Assembly: GCA_965247395.1 (NCBI GenBank)
Contig: OZ252012.1
Span: 558,001-622,000, forward strand
DNA: 64,000 nt
Direction: 5' to 3'
Source of the DNA: CAYRJD01 sp965247395
Lineage (GTDB): Bacteria; Actinomycetota; Acidimicrobiia; Acidimicrobiales; Poriferisodalaceae
Both the position numbers and the translations under genes were made by a program. Numbering within the stretch: the stretch's first letter is position 1; every line of letters begins with the position of its first letter. This document shows positions 55,235-63,001 of this stretch, in pieces. The notes under the pieces are model-generated. The model was not told the origin of the DNA and did no database searches. It saw only the letters and a program-made list of their open reading frames with translations.

Positions 55235-56028
55235 TCGCTGCTTACGCCGAAGCTGATCTGGCCCAACGCACCAAAATCCGCTAACACCGCGTCGCCTTTT
55301 TCGATCGTGCGTGCACGAATAAACGAGCCTGACAGCACGCTCTGACCCGCTTTCATATGCACCCCAAATTCGTGCAGCTTGCGCGCCAGCCAGGCAACCG
55401 AGTTGACTGGATTGCCCATTACCGCGGCAGCCACACCTGACTCTTCAAGTTCGCCGTTGAGATAAAGCGATCCGGCCACTTGCCGGATATCAATATCGGT
55501 CAGGTGTTTGGGGCTGGCACCCGCGATGACAAATCCGCATGAGGCGGCATCGGCGATGCTGTCGACCACACCCGCGTTCCCGCGACGGGTATAACGACTG
55601 TCGACCACCTCAATGGCGGGCAGCACATAATCGGTTGCGTTAATCACGTCGATGGCGTTCACATCTTGGCCACCCAGGTCGCTAGCAAGCACAAACAACA
55701 TCTCGATCTCTACTAATGGGCGGTTCAAGCTGGTGTGCGTGATAGTGCAACCTTCATCTACGAACCAGTTGTCAAACAGTGTCCCGTAGTCGGGCTCGAC
55801 GGCGTCAAACGTTGAACGCATGGCCTTTGAGGTCAGGCCCACCTTGTGCCCCTTGATGGTGCGGCCGGATTTTGTTTTCAGGTCCGTCACCAATTGCGCG
55901 ACGGCATAGGCGTCGGCGATCTCCGCATCCGGGTAGCTGACGCTGAACGGTTCGATCCATTCTCGGGTCTGTTCGGCCTGGAACAGAGCCTCGGCGGCTG
56001 CTTGATGCTGGTCTGATGTCAAAGCCAT
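55231..56028 (-). CDS. 2-keto-4-pentenoate hydratase/oxaloacetate-decarboxylase-family protein
   Basis: A 265-residue FAH-superfamily enzyme close to MhpD/HpcG/DmpE-type hydratases and 4-oxalocrotonate decarboxylases. GHKVGLTSKAMR is near residue 80, and the metal-binding PLVEIEMLFVL segment follows at about 125. It would add water to a 2-oxo-4-enoic acid produced by ring cleavage. It is transcribed toward the RraA-RidA pair and away from the iron-transport genes. Confidence 0.82.
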   Translation of the reverse strand: MALTSDQHQAAAEALFQAEQTREWIEPFSVSYPDAEIADAYAVAQLVTDLKTKSGRTIKGHKVGLTSKAMRSTFDAVEPDYGTLFDNWFVDEGCTITHTSLNRPLVEIEMLFVLASDLGGQDVNAIDVINATDYVLPAIEVVDSRYTRRGNAGVVDSIADAASCGFVIAGASPKHLTDIDIRQVAGSLYLNGELEESGVAAAVMGNPVNSVAWLARKLHEFGVHMKAGQSVLSGSFIRARTIEKGDAVLADFGALGQISFGVSSD

Positions 56029-56127
56029 GACTGATCCTGCCCGCTAACTAGGTGTTCCGGCTACTTGGTGCGTGGTGTTTGATTGCACGGCTTGGTCTGC
56101 GCGTGTTTGCATAGGTTTATGTTGTTA

Positions 56128-56143
56128 GTTAGGCTTGCCTAAC
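56128..56143. promoter_or_regulatory. DtxR/IdeR-type operator palindrome
   Basis: GTTAGGC (56128-56134) and GCCTAAC (56137-56143) are perfect reverse complements around TT. The TTAGGC..GCCTAA core resembles iron boxes of DtxR-family repressors. It lies about 85 bp before the iron-transport lipoprotein gene and between divergent genes. Confidence 0.7.
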
Positions 56144-56144
56144 A

Positions 56145-56182
56145 TTTTACTGGTGAGAAGCCGTTTTATTGGTGATAAGTCG
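56145..56182. repeat. Imperfect 19-bp tandem repeat in the iron-operon leader
   Basis: Copy one (56145-56163) and copy two (56164-56182) match at 16 of 19 positions. They start one base after the palindrome and precede the gene's ribosome-binding site (GAGGAG near 56210). Confidence 0.6.
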
Positions 56183-56227
56183 GTGCGAAGCCTCAGAGAG
56201 AGAAATAACGAGGAGCAAGCGTTAGCG

Positions 56228-57370
56228 GTGAGTAGAGGAATATTTGCCAGACACTCGCAGCTGGAGCGTCGTCAATCCGGGTACTCGCAAGCTGGCCTAG
56301 CGGTGTTGCTCTCAGCGCTTATTTTTGCGACCGCATGTTCCAGCACGGGTGATGGAAACAGTGAAGGCGATAGCAGCAACACAGCTGGCGATGCAAATAC
56401 CACTACCACCCAGCCCTGTGTCGAGCGCACGGGTGATCGGATCACCGTCTATTCGGGACGCAGTGAAAGCCTTATGGATCCGATATTTGACGCTTATGAA
56501 TGCATCAGCGGCAACGCTGTTGATGTGCGCTGGGGCAGTTCCACCGAACTGGCTCTACTAGCTGGCGAAGAGGGCGACCGGTCTCCGGCCGACGTGTTCC
56601 TCTCCCGCTCCCCCGGTCCTGTTGGCTTTCTTCAAGGAAAGGGCTTCTTACAGCCAATTGACGCTGCCGTGCTAGGTCTGGTGCCGGAGCAATATCGCTC
56701 TCAAACCGGGCACTGGGTCGGCTTCACTGGTCGCAAGCGTGTGCTGGTTTACAACGTTGATAACACCGAGAAAGAAAATCTGCCTGACTCGGTGTTCGAC
56801 CTAACCGGTGAGGAGTACCGCGGTCGTGTCGCGATCCCTGCCAGTAACGGCTCGTTTGTGGACTGGCTTACCGTGTTCCGGTCTCAATACGGCGATGAGG
56901 CAGTGACGACATGGATCGGCGACATGACAGCAAATGGCGCTCGCTACTACCCCAACAACAGGTCAATCGTTGAAGCAGTGGGGCGCGGTGAGATCGATTT
57001 TGGGTTGGTAAATCACTATTACAACTACCAAGTGGCGCAAACCAATGGCGACAGCCATCGTGGCGCAAACCACAAGCTTGGTGAACAAGACATCGGGGCG
57101 TTGCTAATCATCACGGCTGCGGCCATTACCTCACACACCGAGCAAGTTGATTTGGCTAACGACCTGCTCGCACACCTCTTGTCGGAGCCTTCGCAGCGTT
57201 TCTTTACTGATAGCTCGCTGGAATACCCATTAGCGACGGGTGTAACGCCTAATGCAGCGCTACCAGATCTGGCTGCGCCCGCAGTCGGCAGCATCAGCTT
57301 TGATGACCTGGGGGCTGGCTTCGCCGAGACGAACGCCATCATCGAAGCCAGCGGCATATTGCGGCAATAG
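56228..57370 (+). CDS. Ferric-iron ABC transporter substrate-binding lipoprotein
   Basis: About 380 residues from GTG 56228, preceded by GAGGAG. Reading from the upstream TTG would place the start inside the operator. The signal peptide ends with the lipobox ATAC (FATACSS). The binding domain resembles FbpA/FutA proteins, with ITVYSGRSESLMDPI and the tyrosine cluster VNHYYNYQ that binds iron. The palindrome upstream supports iron regulation. It delivers Fe(III) to the permease encoded two genes on. Two operators suggest tight control. Confidence 0.82.
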   Translation: MSRGIFARHSQLERRQSGYSQAGLAVLLSALIFATACSSTGDGNSEGDSSNTAGDANTTTTQPCVERTGDRITVYSGRSESLMDPIFDAYECISGNAVDVRWGSSTELALLAGEEGDRSPADVFLSRSPGPVGFLQGKGFLQPIDAAVLGLVPEQYRSQTGHWVGFTGRKRVLVYNVDNTEKENLPDSVFDLTGEEYRGRVAIPASNGSFVDWLTVFRSQYGDEAVTTWIGDMTANGARYYPNNRSIVEAVGRGEIDFGLVNHYYNYQVAQTNGDSHRGANHKLGEQDIGALLIITAAAITSHTEQVDLANDLLAHLLSEPSQRFFTDSSLEYPLATGVTPNAALPDLAAPAVGSISFDDLGAGFAETNAIIEASGILRQ

Positions 57371-57379
57371 CATCTGATG

Positions 57380-57393
57380 TTAGGCAAGCCTAA
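57380..57393. promoter_or_regulatory. Second DtxR-type palindrome, before the ATPase gene
   Basis: TTAGGC (57380-57385) and GCCTAA (57388-57393) flank AA. The core matches the one at 56128. It lies 40 bp before the ATPase start, so a second, internal iron-controlled promoter is likely. Confidence 0.65.
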
Positions 57394-57432
57394 GATAAAG
57401 GGATAGGTGTACTAGCTAACGCTGGGTTACTG

Positions 57433-58680
57433 ATGCAACTACAAATCAACGGTCTGAGCCATACCTACGGCGCGACTTCGGTCTTTGAAAACCTAAACCT
57501 GCAAGTCGCGAGCGGTGAATCGATGGCGTTGCTGGGACCCAGCGGTTGTGGCAAGACCACTTTGCTCCGATCCATCGCTGGGCTAGAACAGCCGGCCAGT
57601 GGAACTATCAGTCTTGGTGGCCGCTTGGTGACCTCTGAGAGAAAGTTTCTGCCGCCTGAGAAACGCAAGGTGGGCATGGTCTTCCAAGACTGGGCTCTGT
57701 TTCCTCATATAAGCGTGAGCCGCAACGTGGCTTTCGGTCTGGCACGCTCCGAACGCAGCTCTAATCGAGTCGCAGAAGTGTTGGAGTTGGTGGGCTTAGC
57801 GGGCTTCGAAGACCGCATGCCGTCTTCGTTATCGGGCGGGCAGCAGCAACGGGTGGCGTTAGCACGTGCGTTGGCCCCGCAACCGGAAATATTGCTTCTG
57901 GACGAGCCATTTTCAAACCTTGATTCAAACCTACGCACAGCTGTTCGCACAGAGGTTCGACAGTTACTGCTTGACCTGGAGATCACCACGGTGCTGGTTA
58001 CGCATGACCAGGACGAGGCGTTTGTCATGGGTGATCGCGTTGGGGTCTTACATAACCGCGCGTTGGTGCAAGTCGGTACACCGGCTGAGCTCTACAGGCA
58101 CCCTGTGGATCGTTTTGTAGCCAACTTTGTGGGCACGGCCTCTTGGATAGGTGCCGTCGGTATTGGCGATAGTGCTCACAGCGTGCTCGGTGAACTGCTG
58201 CTATCGCAACCAGCCCTAGGGCCAATTGAGGTAATGCTGCGACCGGAACAACTGACGATTACTCCGGTCAGCCTTGATGCTGGTGATCGCGGGTTTTATC
58301 CTCAAGGAACCGTCTCGGTCATTGAGTACTACGGGCACGATGTCATGGCGGTAGTGGGCTTGGGTGATGAGCAGGTACGAGTGCGTTGCGAACCCGATCT
58401 GGTGCTAAAGCGCGGAGACATGGTGAACGTGGCGTTTACCGGCACCACGGTCACTCACTTTGAGCGTGAGACCGCGACACAGTCCGAAGCCACCCTTGCG
58501 GCTGCTCATATCGACCAAGCCCAGCCTGCGCCTAGCGCTCAGCCCGTTCCCGCCATTGCGCCGTTACTGACACCAGCCGCCGCTCGCCGATCCACCACAC
58601 TCTCAGCCGTCGATCCGCCCACCGATCCGCCAACCGAACCAAAAAGCGCGCCCGTTCTGCAGCCCGTAAGCACCGACTGA
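57433..58680 (+). CDS. Iron ABC transporter ATP-binding protein
   Basis: A 415-residue ATPase of the FbpC/PotA type. Walker A GPSGCGKT is near residue 37, the signature LSGGQQQR near 134 and Walker B LLLDEP near 155, followed by VTHDQDEA. A TOBE-like regulatory domain occupies about 265-340. The last ~70 residues are a Pro/Ala/Thr-rich tail of unknown use. It powers uptake through the permease encoded next, and its own upstream palindrome suggests iron control. Confidence 0.85.
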   Translation: MQLQINGLSHTYGATSVFENLNLQVASGESMALLGPSGCGKTTLLRSIAGLEQPASGTISLGGRLVTSERKFLPPEKRKVGMVFQDWALFPHISVSRNVAFGLARSERSSNRVAEVLELVGLAGFEDRMPSSLSGGQQQRVALARALAPQPEILLLDEPFSNLDSNLRTAVRTEVRQLLLDLEITTVLVTHDQDEAFVMGDRVGVLHNRALVQVGTPAELYRHPVDRFVANFVGTASWIGAVGIGDSAHSVLGELLLSQPALGPIEVMLRPEQLTITPVSLDAGDRGFYPQGTVSVIEYYGHDVMAVVGLGDEQVRVRCEPDLVLKRGDMVNVAFTGTTVTHFERETATQSEATLAAAHIDQAQPAPSAQPVPAIAPLLTPAAARRSTTLSAVDPPTDPPTEPKSAPVLQPVSTD

Positions 58681-58728
58681 GCGCTTAATGCAGCGCACTA
58701 GTTGTGCAGCACGAGTGAGACAAGCCTG

Positions 58729-60369
58729 ATGGCACGCCTCAATTTGGGCATAAGCACACGTAGACCTCACTTGACATCCAGCGGCATCAGCCTGCGGATC
58801 ATCGGTGTTGCGCTTATCTGCCTGTTTGCGTTTCCCGGCGCTTATCTCATCTACCGCAACTTCACCGAGGGTACGGAACCGCTCAGCTTGCTTTTCAGCG
58901 ATCGAACTCTTGGCCCGTTGCTGCAGACCTTGCGGCTGGCAGCGGCTACATCGATCGCCGCTGGAATCATCGGCACCGCTCTGGCATGGATCATCACTCG
59001 CACTGACTTCTGGGGTAGGAGGCTCTGGGGCATCTTGGCGGCACTACCACTTGTGTTTCCGACCTTTATCGGGGCGGCTGCCTTTATTCGCACGTTGAAT
59101 CCCGGCGGTCTCGTCAGCCGATCGTTGGAGTGGGTCGGAATTGATTTCACCTATCAACTTCGTGGGTTTTTGGGCGCATGGCTGGTGCTCACACTGTTTA
59201 CCTATCCATACGTCTTCTTGCCTGTGGCAGCCAGGCTCCGGAATTTGTCGGGTTCGCTAGAGGAGAACGCCCGTGTACTGGGCATGAAGCCCGCCAACGT
59301 GTTCTTACGAGTTTGCTTACCGCAGATTGCCGGTTCGATTGCGGCTGGCACTTTGTTGGTGTTCTTGTATGCGATCAGCGACTTCGGGGCGGTCCAACTG
59401 ATGGCCTATGACACCTTGACACGTGCTATTCACACTGCGCATCTGTTTAGTACCGATGTAGCGCTGGCGTTGAGCCTGATTTTGCTCGTCACCGCAGGTT
59501 TGGTCGTGCTGGCCGAACGCTCGTTTTCAAACCGTTTGCCGACAGCGCAAAGCGCTCGCCTGACCCCTCCTGTTATTTACTCACTTAACCGACTGCAACT
59601 CCCCTGTCAGGTGTTTGTTTGGTTCATTGGATTGCTAGCACTGGGTGCTCCCACGGCCACGCTGGTCGATTGGGCGGTTGGCGGGTTGTTCGGATCGGGT
59701 AACAACGAACTTGTGATCGGCTTCAGCGAAATCGCCGAAGCTGCCTGGAACACCACCTTGATCGCTGGCCTGGCTGCGGGTGTGTCGGCTGTGGCCGTGT
59801 TGCTAATAGCGCTGTTAATCGTCAGGCAACAGTCACGGCTTGGCCGGTTTGCGCATCTAATCGTGATCAGCACGTTTGCCGTGCCGGGCATTTTGATCGC
59901 TCTGGCACTGCGCTTTTGGACGTTGCGATCCGATATCGCAAACCAGCTGTTGGCGGGAACCCTGTTGTTGCTGCTGTTGGCATTTGTGGTGCGCTTCGCG
60001 TCGTTAGCGATGGGCACGACGCTCATCGCAGTGCGGTCGGTGCCGCAAAGCCTGCGCGACAGCGCAAGATTGTTAAGCCCTTCGGTTCTTCGCCGCTTCT
60101 TTGCCGTTGAGTTGCCGTTGATCGCACCGGGAGTTCTAGCTGGCGCTGGGCTCGTGCTGCTGTCAGTGATGAAAGAGCTACCGATCAGCCTGCTGGTGGC
60201 ACCGATCGGCTTCCCAACCCTGAGTACCAGGATTTTTGGCGCATTCGTCGATGCTTTCGCTGCCGAGGCTGGCATCTTGTCGCTGGTGCTATTGGCCCTG
60301 TCGTTTGTGCTTACGTGGGTTCTGATACTGCGGCGTGCTCCACACCGCGAGATCTCACAGCACGCATAA
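58729..60369 (+). CDS. Iron ABC transporter permease (FbpB-like, two fused halves)
   Basis: About 546 residues from ATG 58729 with some twelve hydrophobic segments. Two permease cores are fused, each with an EAA-type loop: the first near residue 180 (EENARVLGMKPANVFLRVCLP), the second near residue 445 (RDSARLLSPSVLRRFFAVELP). This two-in-one form is typical of FbpB/ThiP/AfuB permeases. It works with the lipoprotein and the ATPase encoded upstream. The gene ends before a pair of 38-bp direct repeats. Confidence 0.85.
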   Translation: MARLNLGISTRRPHLTSSGISLRIIGVALICLFAFPGAYLIYRNFTEGTEPLSLLFSDRTLGPLLQTLRLAAATSIAAGIIGTALAWIITRTDFWGRRLWGILAALPLVFPTFIGAAAFIRTLNPGGLVSRSLEWVGIDFTYQLRGFLGAWLVLTLFTYPYVFLPVAARLRNLSGSLEENARVLGMKPANVFLRVCLPQIAGSIAAGTLLVFLYAISDFGAVQLMAYDTLTRAIHTAHLFSTDVALALSLILLVTAGLVVLAERSFSNRLPTAQSARLTPPVIYSLNRLQLPCQVFVWFIGLLALGAPTATLVDWAVGGLFGSGNNELVIGFSEIAEAAWNTTLIAGLAAGVSAVAVLLIALLIVRQQSRLGRFAHLIVISTFAVPGILIALALRFWTLRSDIANQLLAGTLLLLLLAFVVRFASLAMGTTLIAVRSVPQSLRDSARLLSPSVLRRFFAVELPLIAPGVLAGAGLVLLSVMKELPISLLVAPIGFPTLSTRIFGAFVDAFAAEAGILSLVLLALSFVLTWVLILRRAPHREISQHA

Positions 60370-60408
60370 ACCCTTTCGAGCCCGTTTCCAAGGCGCTCTC
60401 GGCCCGCC

Positions 60409-60520
60409 TCAACTATTCTGCGCCTACAAGCAATCCCTCTTCACCCGCTGGCTACCGGTTCGATAAGGATGCGGAGATTATTTCAACTACTCTGCGCCTA
60501 CAAGCAATCCCTCTTCACCC
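60409..60520. repeat. Pair of 38-bp direct repeats upstream of the acyl-CoA dehydrogenase
   Basis: Positions 60409-60446 and 60483-60520 match at 37 of 38 bases (T/C difference early in the unit). They are 74 bp apart start to start. The second copy ends 20 bp before the ATG 60541. No transposon ends were seen. Confidence 0.85.
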
Positions 60521-60540
60521 TTAAATAAGCAAGGAAAACA

Positions 60541-61779
60541 ATGGCACATCAATACACCCAACAAGGGCGCGATCTGCAAGAAGCTGTGCAGTCGTTCATG
60601 GACGACTTCATCTACCCCAACGAAGAGGAGTACTACGGCGAGGCGGCAGAGCTGGACGACGTTCATGGCACTCCCCAGCTGATGGAAAAACTCAAGGCCG
60701 CGGCACGCGAGCGTGGGCTGTGGAACATGTTCATTCCTCACCTTGATCCCCAAGCGCCGGGCACCAAGCTCTCAAATCTGGACTACGCACCGATTTCAGA
60801 GCAGCTAGGCAAGGTGTCGTTTGCTTCGGAAGCGCTGAACTGTTCGGCCCCCGATACCGGCAATATGGAAATACTGAACCTTTACGGGTCTGAGCGTGTA
60901 AAGGAACGTTTCTTAGCGCCGCTGCTTGAAGGCGTAATTCGTTCGACGTTCTCGATGACCGAGCCAGAGGTAGCAAGCTCTGATGCGTCCAACATTCGCC
61001 TCAGCATTAACAAAGACGGCAAGGAATATGTGCTGAACGGGCGCAAGTGGTTTTCTTCAAACGCCTTGCGGCCGGAGTGTGAAGTGCTGATCGTGATGGG
61101 CAAGAACGACCCTGATGGTCCGCGCCACAGGCAACAGTCAATGGTGGTGGTGCCGCGTAATGCCGAAGGCGTATCCGTGGGTCGCGATCCACTGGTATTC
61201 GGTTACCACGATCGCGGTGGCCATCCAGAGATAATTTATGAAAACGTGCGCATCCCTGAGGACTACATACTGGGTGGCGAGGGCGAAGGATTCGCTATTA
61301 GCCAAGCTCGGTTAGGCCCGGGTCGTATTCACCACTGCATGCGCAGCATCGGTGTGGCCGAGCGGGCGCTTGAGATCATGGTGAAGCGCTCTCTTGAACG
61401 TGAGACGTTTGGACGCCTGATAGCTCAGCATGGTGTGGTGCAGGATTGGATTGCTGAGTCACGCATTGAGATCGATCAAGCTCGTGAGTACGTGCTGCAT
61501 GTGGCTCACTTGATGGACACCGTGGGCAACAAGGCCGCTGCTCAGGAGATATCTGGCATCAAGGTGGCGGTGCCGAACATGTCTCTCAAGGTGATTGACC
61601 GGGCAATTCAGGTGCACGGTGCCGCTGGTGTTACTCAGTTCACTCCGCTAGCGCACATGTACGCACATCAGCGCACGCTGCGAATCGCAGACGGGCCAGA
61701 TGAGGTGCACAAGATGACGATTGCGCGCCGCGAGATTCGCCGTCATTCACCTGACTTCAGGATGAACACGACTGTCTAA
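60541..61779 (+). CDS. Acyl-CoA dehydrogenase
   Basis: A 412-residue flavoenzyme of the ACAD10/11-like group. The FAD-binding region FSMTEPEVASSDASNIRL is near residue 140, and the dimer-contact segment AIQVHGAAGVTQFTPLAHMYAHQRTLRIADGPDEVH near 360 is highly typical. It oxidises an acyl-CoA at the alpha-beta bond and passes electrons to ETF. The exact chain type is unknown. Start ATG 60541 is preceded by AAGGAAAAC, a plausible ribosome-binding site. Confidence 0.9.
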   Translation: MAHQYTQQGRDLQEAVQSFMDDFIYPNEEEYYGEAAELDDVHGTPQLMEKLKAAARERGLWNMFIPHLDPQAPGTKLSNLDYAPISEQLGKVSFASEALNCSAPDTGNMEILNLYGSERVKERFLAPLLEGVIRSTFSMTEPEVASSDASNIRLSINKDGKEYVLNGRKWFSSNALRPECEVLIVMGKNDPDGPRHRQQSMVVVPRNAEGVSVGRDPLVFGYHDRGGHPEIIYENVRIPEDYILGGEGEGFAISQARLGPGRIHHCMRSIGVAERALEIMVKRSLERETFGRLIAQHGVVQDWIAESRIEIDQAREYVLHVAHLMDTVGNKAAAQEISGIKVAVPNMSLKVIDRAIQVHGAAGVTQFTPLAHMYAHQRTLRIADGPDEVHKMTIARREIRRHSPDFRMNTTV

Positions 61780-61865
61780 CTAGCTGTGCGGGTCCGGGCT
61801 GTCTCCGGCCAGCTTGGGTTAGCTCGCTACAGACAACTTGGGCTAACTCGCCCCAGCTAGCTCGT

Positions 61866-62945
61866 CTAAGAGCAGGTGTAAGCGAAGGTCACCACGTCGC
61901 GTGCTGAGGCTGCGTAAGCCTCCGGTAACGCTGACCGCAATATCAACTCACCGGCATGGCAGGTGCCGTTGACGGTGCGTGCGTTGACAGGCACGTTTGC
62001 TTCCACCAGCTTGTGAAAGTAGGCCAGGCCCTCGTCACGAAGCGGATCAAGTTCGTTCACTGAGATGACGTGCGGTGGCAGACCGGTCAGGTCGTCGGTG
62101 GTTGCATGCAGCGGCCAGGCCAGAGGATCATTGTCGTTCACGCCAGTTGGGTCGTATGCCCGTGCCAGTGTCGCCATCTGGTTGCACTCAAGGAAGTAGC
62201 CGTTGTTTTCGGTCAATGAGGGCAGCCAAGCCGGAGGATCACCGTAAGCGTTGCTGATGTATGGGCACTGGGCGTAGGCACCATCGATCATGTTGATCTT
62301 GCCGTCGCGCTTGGCCTTTAGCGTCGTCGCCAGCGTGAGGTTGCCGCCACCCGACTCACCAGACACCACCAATCCAGAGATACCCAGATCGTCTTTGTTG
62401 TTGTACACCCATTCCAAGGCTGATGCGCAGTCGTTCAGCCCTGCTGGAAACGGATGCGGCCCCATCGCTCCCCCACCGTTGCGGAATTCGACTCCGATTG
62501 CGACGGTATGTAGCGCAGCTAGCTCATCACGCCAGCGCTTGTAACCGGCGCCCGCTGCGGTGAGGACAACCATCCCTCCGCCATGCAGGTGAAGAATGCC
62601 TGGCAGTGGATCTTGAGTGTTGGTTGGGCGATGAATGTAGAGCTTGATGTCGTTGCCGTCTATGCCTTTGATGACTTCGGTGCGAGATTCAACGTTTGGA
62701 ACAGGATCGAGACCAGAGAACACGACGTCGAACATCATTTCGTAGCCATCTTCAGCTGCATTCAAGAACTCCAGCATCTCGTCCATTGGAGAATCGGGCG
62801 TCAGCGGAATCGGCGGCTGTTCACCAGCTAGCCCAAGAGGCTCAAGTGCGGCGACCATGCGCTGGTCGGCGCGTGGGTCGGTTGCCAAGGTACTGTCTGG
62901 ATTACCAAGTCGCCCTGGCAAATTGACGGTTGTTGTGGTGCTCAT
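61866..62945 (-). CDS. Alpha/beta hydrolase (HSL family IV esterase)
   Basis: A 359-residue esterase/lipase of the hormone-sensitive-lipase group. The oxyanion motif HGGG is at 121-124, the nucleophile elbow GESGG at 196-200 with Ser198, and the likely Asp300 and His330 complete the triad. The first ~90 residues form a cap. No signal peptide is present, so it is cytoplasmic. It probably hydrolyses short-chain esters, and could in principle act on esters made by the BVMO, although they are 10 kb apart. Confidence 0.85.
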   Translation of the reverse strand: MSTTTTVNLPGRLGNPDSTLATDPRADQRMVAALEPLGLAGEQPPIPLTPDSPMDEMLEFLNAAEDGYEMMFDVVFSGLDPVPNVESRTEVIKGIDGNDIKLYIHRPTNTQDPLPGILHLHGGGMVVLTAAGAGYKRWRDELAALHTVAIGVEFRNGGGAMGPHPFPAGLNDCASALEWVYNNKDDLGISGLVVSGESGGGNLTLATTLKAKRDGKINMIDGAYAQCPYISNAYGDPPAWLPSLTENNGYFLECNQMATLARAYDPTGVNDNDPLAWPLHATTDDLTGLPPHVISVNELDPLRDEGLAYFHKLVEANVPVNARTVNGTCHAGELILRSALPEAYAASARDVVTFAYTCS

Positions 62946-63001
62946 TGAAATTCCCCTTATCGAGCCGCTGGTTGCCCGTTCGGTGCCAGCGTTTTGTAAG
63001 A

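Noticed and set aside
60409..60520. Insertion-sequence ends or attachment site
   Set aside because: The repeats are direct, no transposase or integrase lies nearby, and the DNA between them is only 36 bp.
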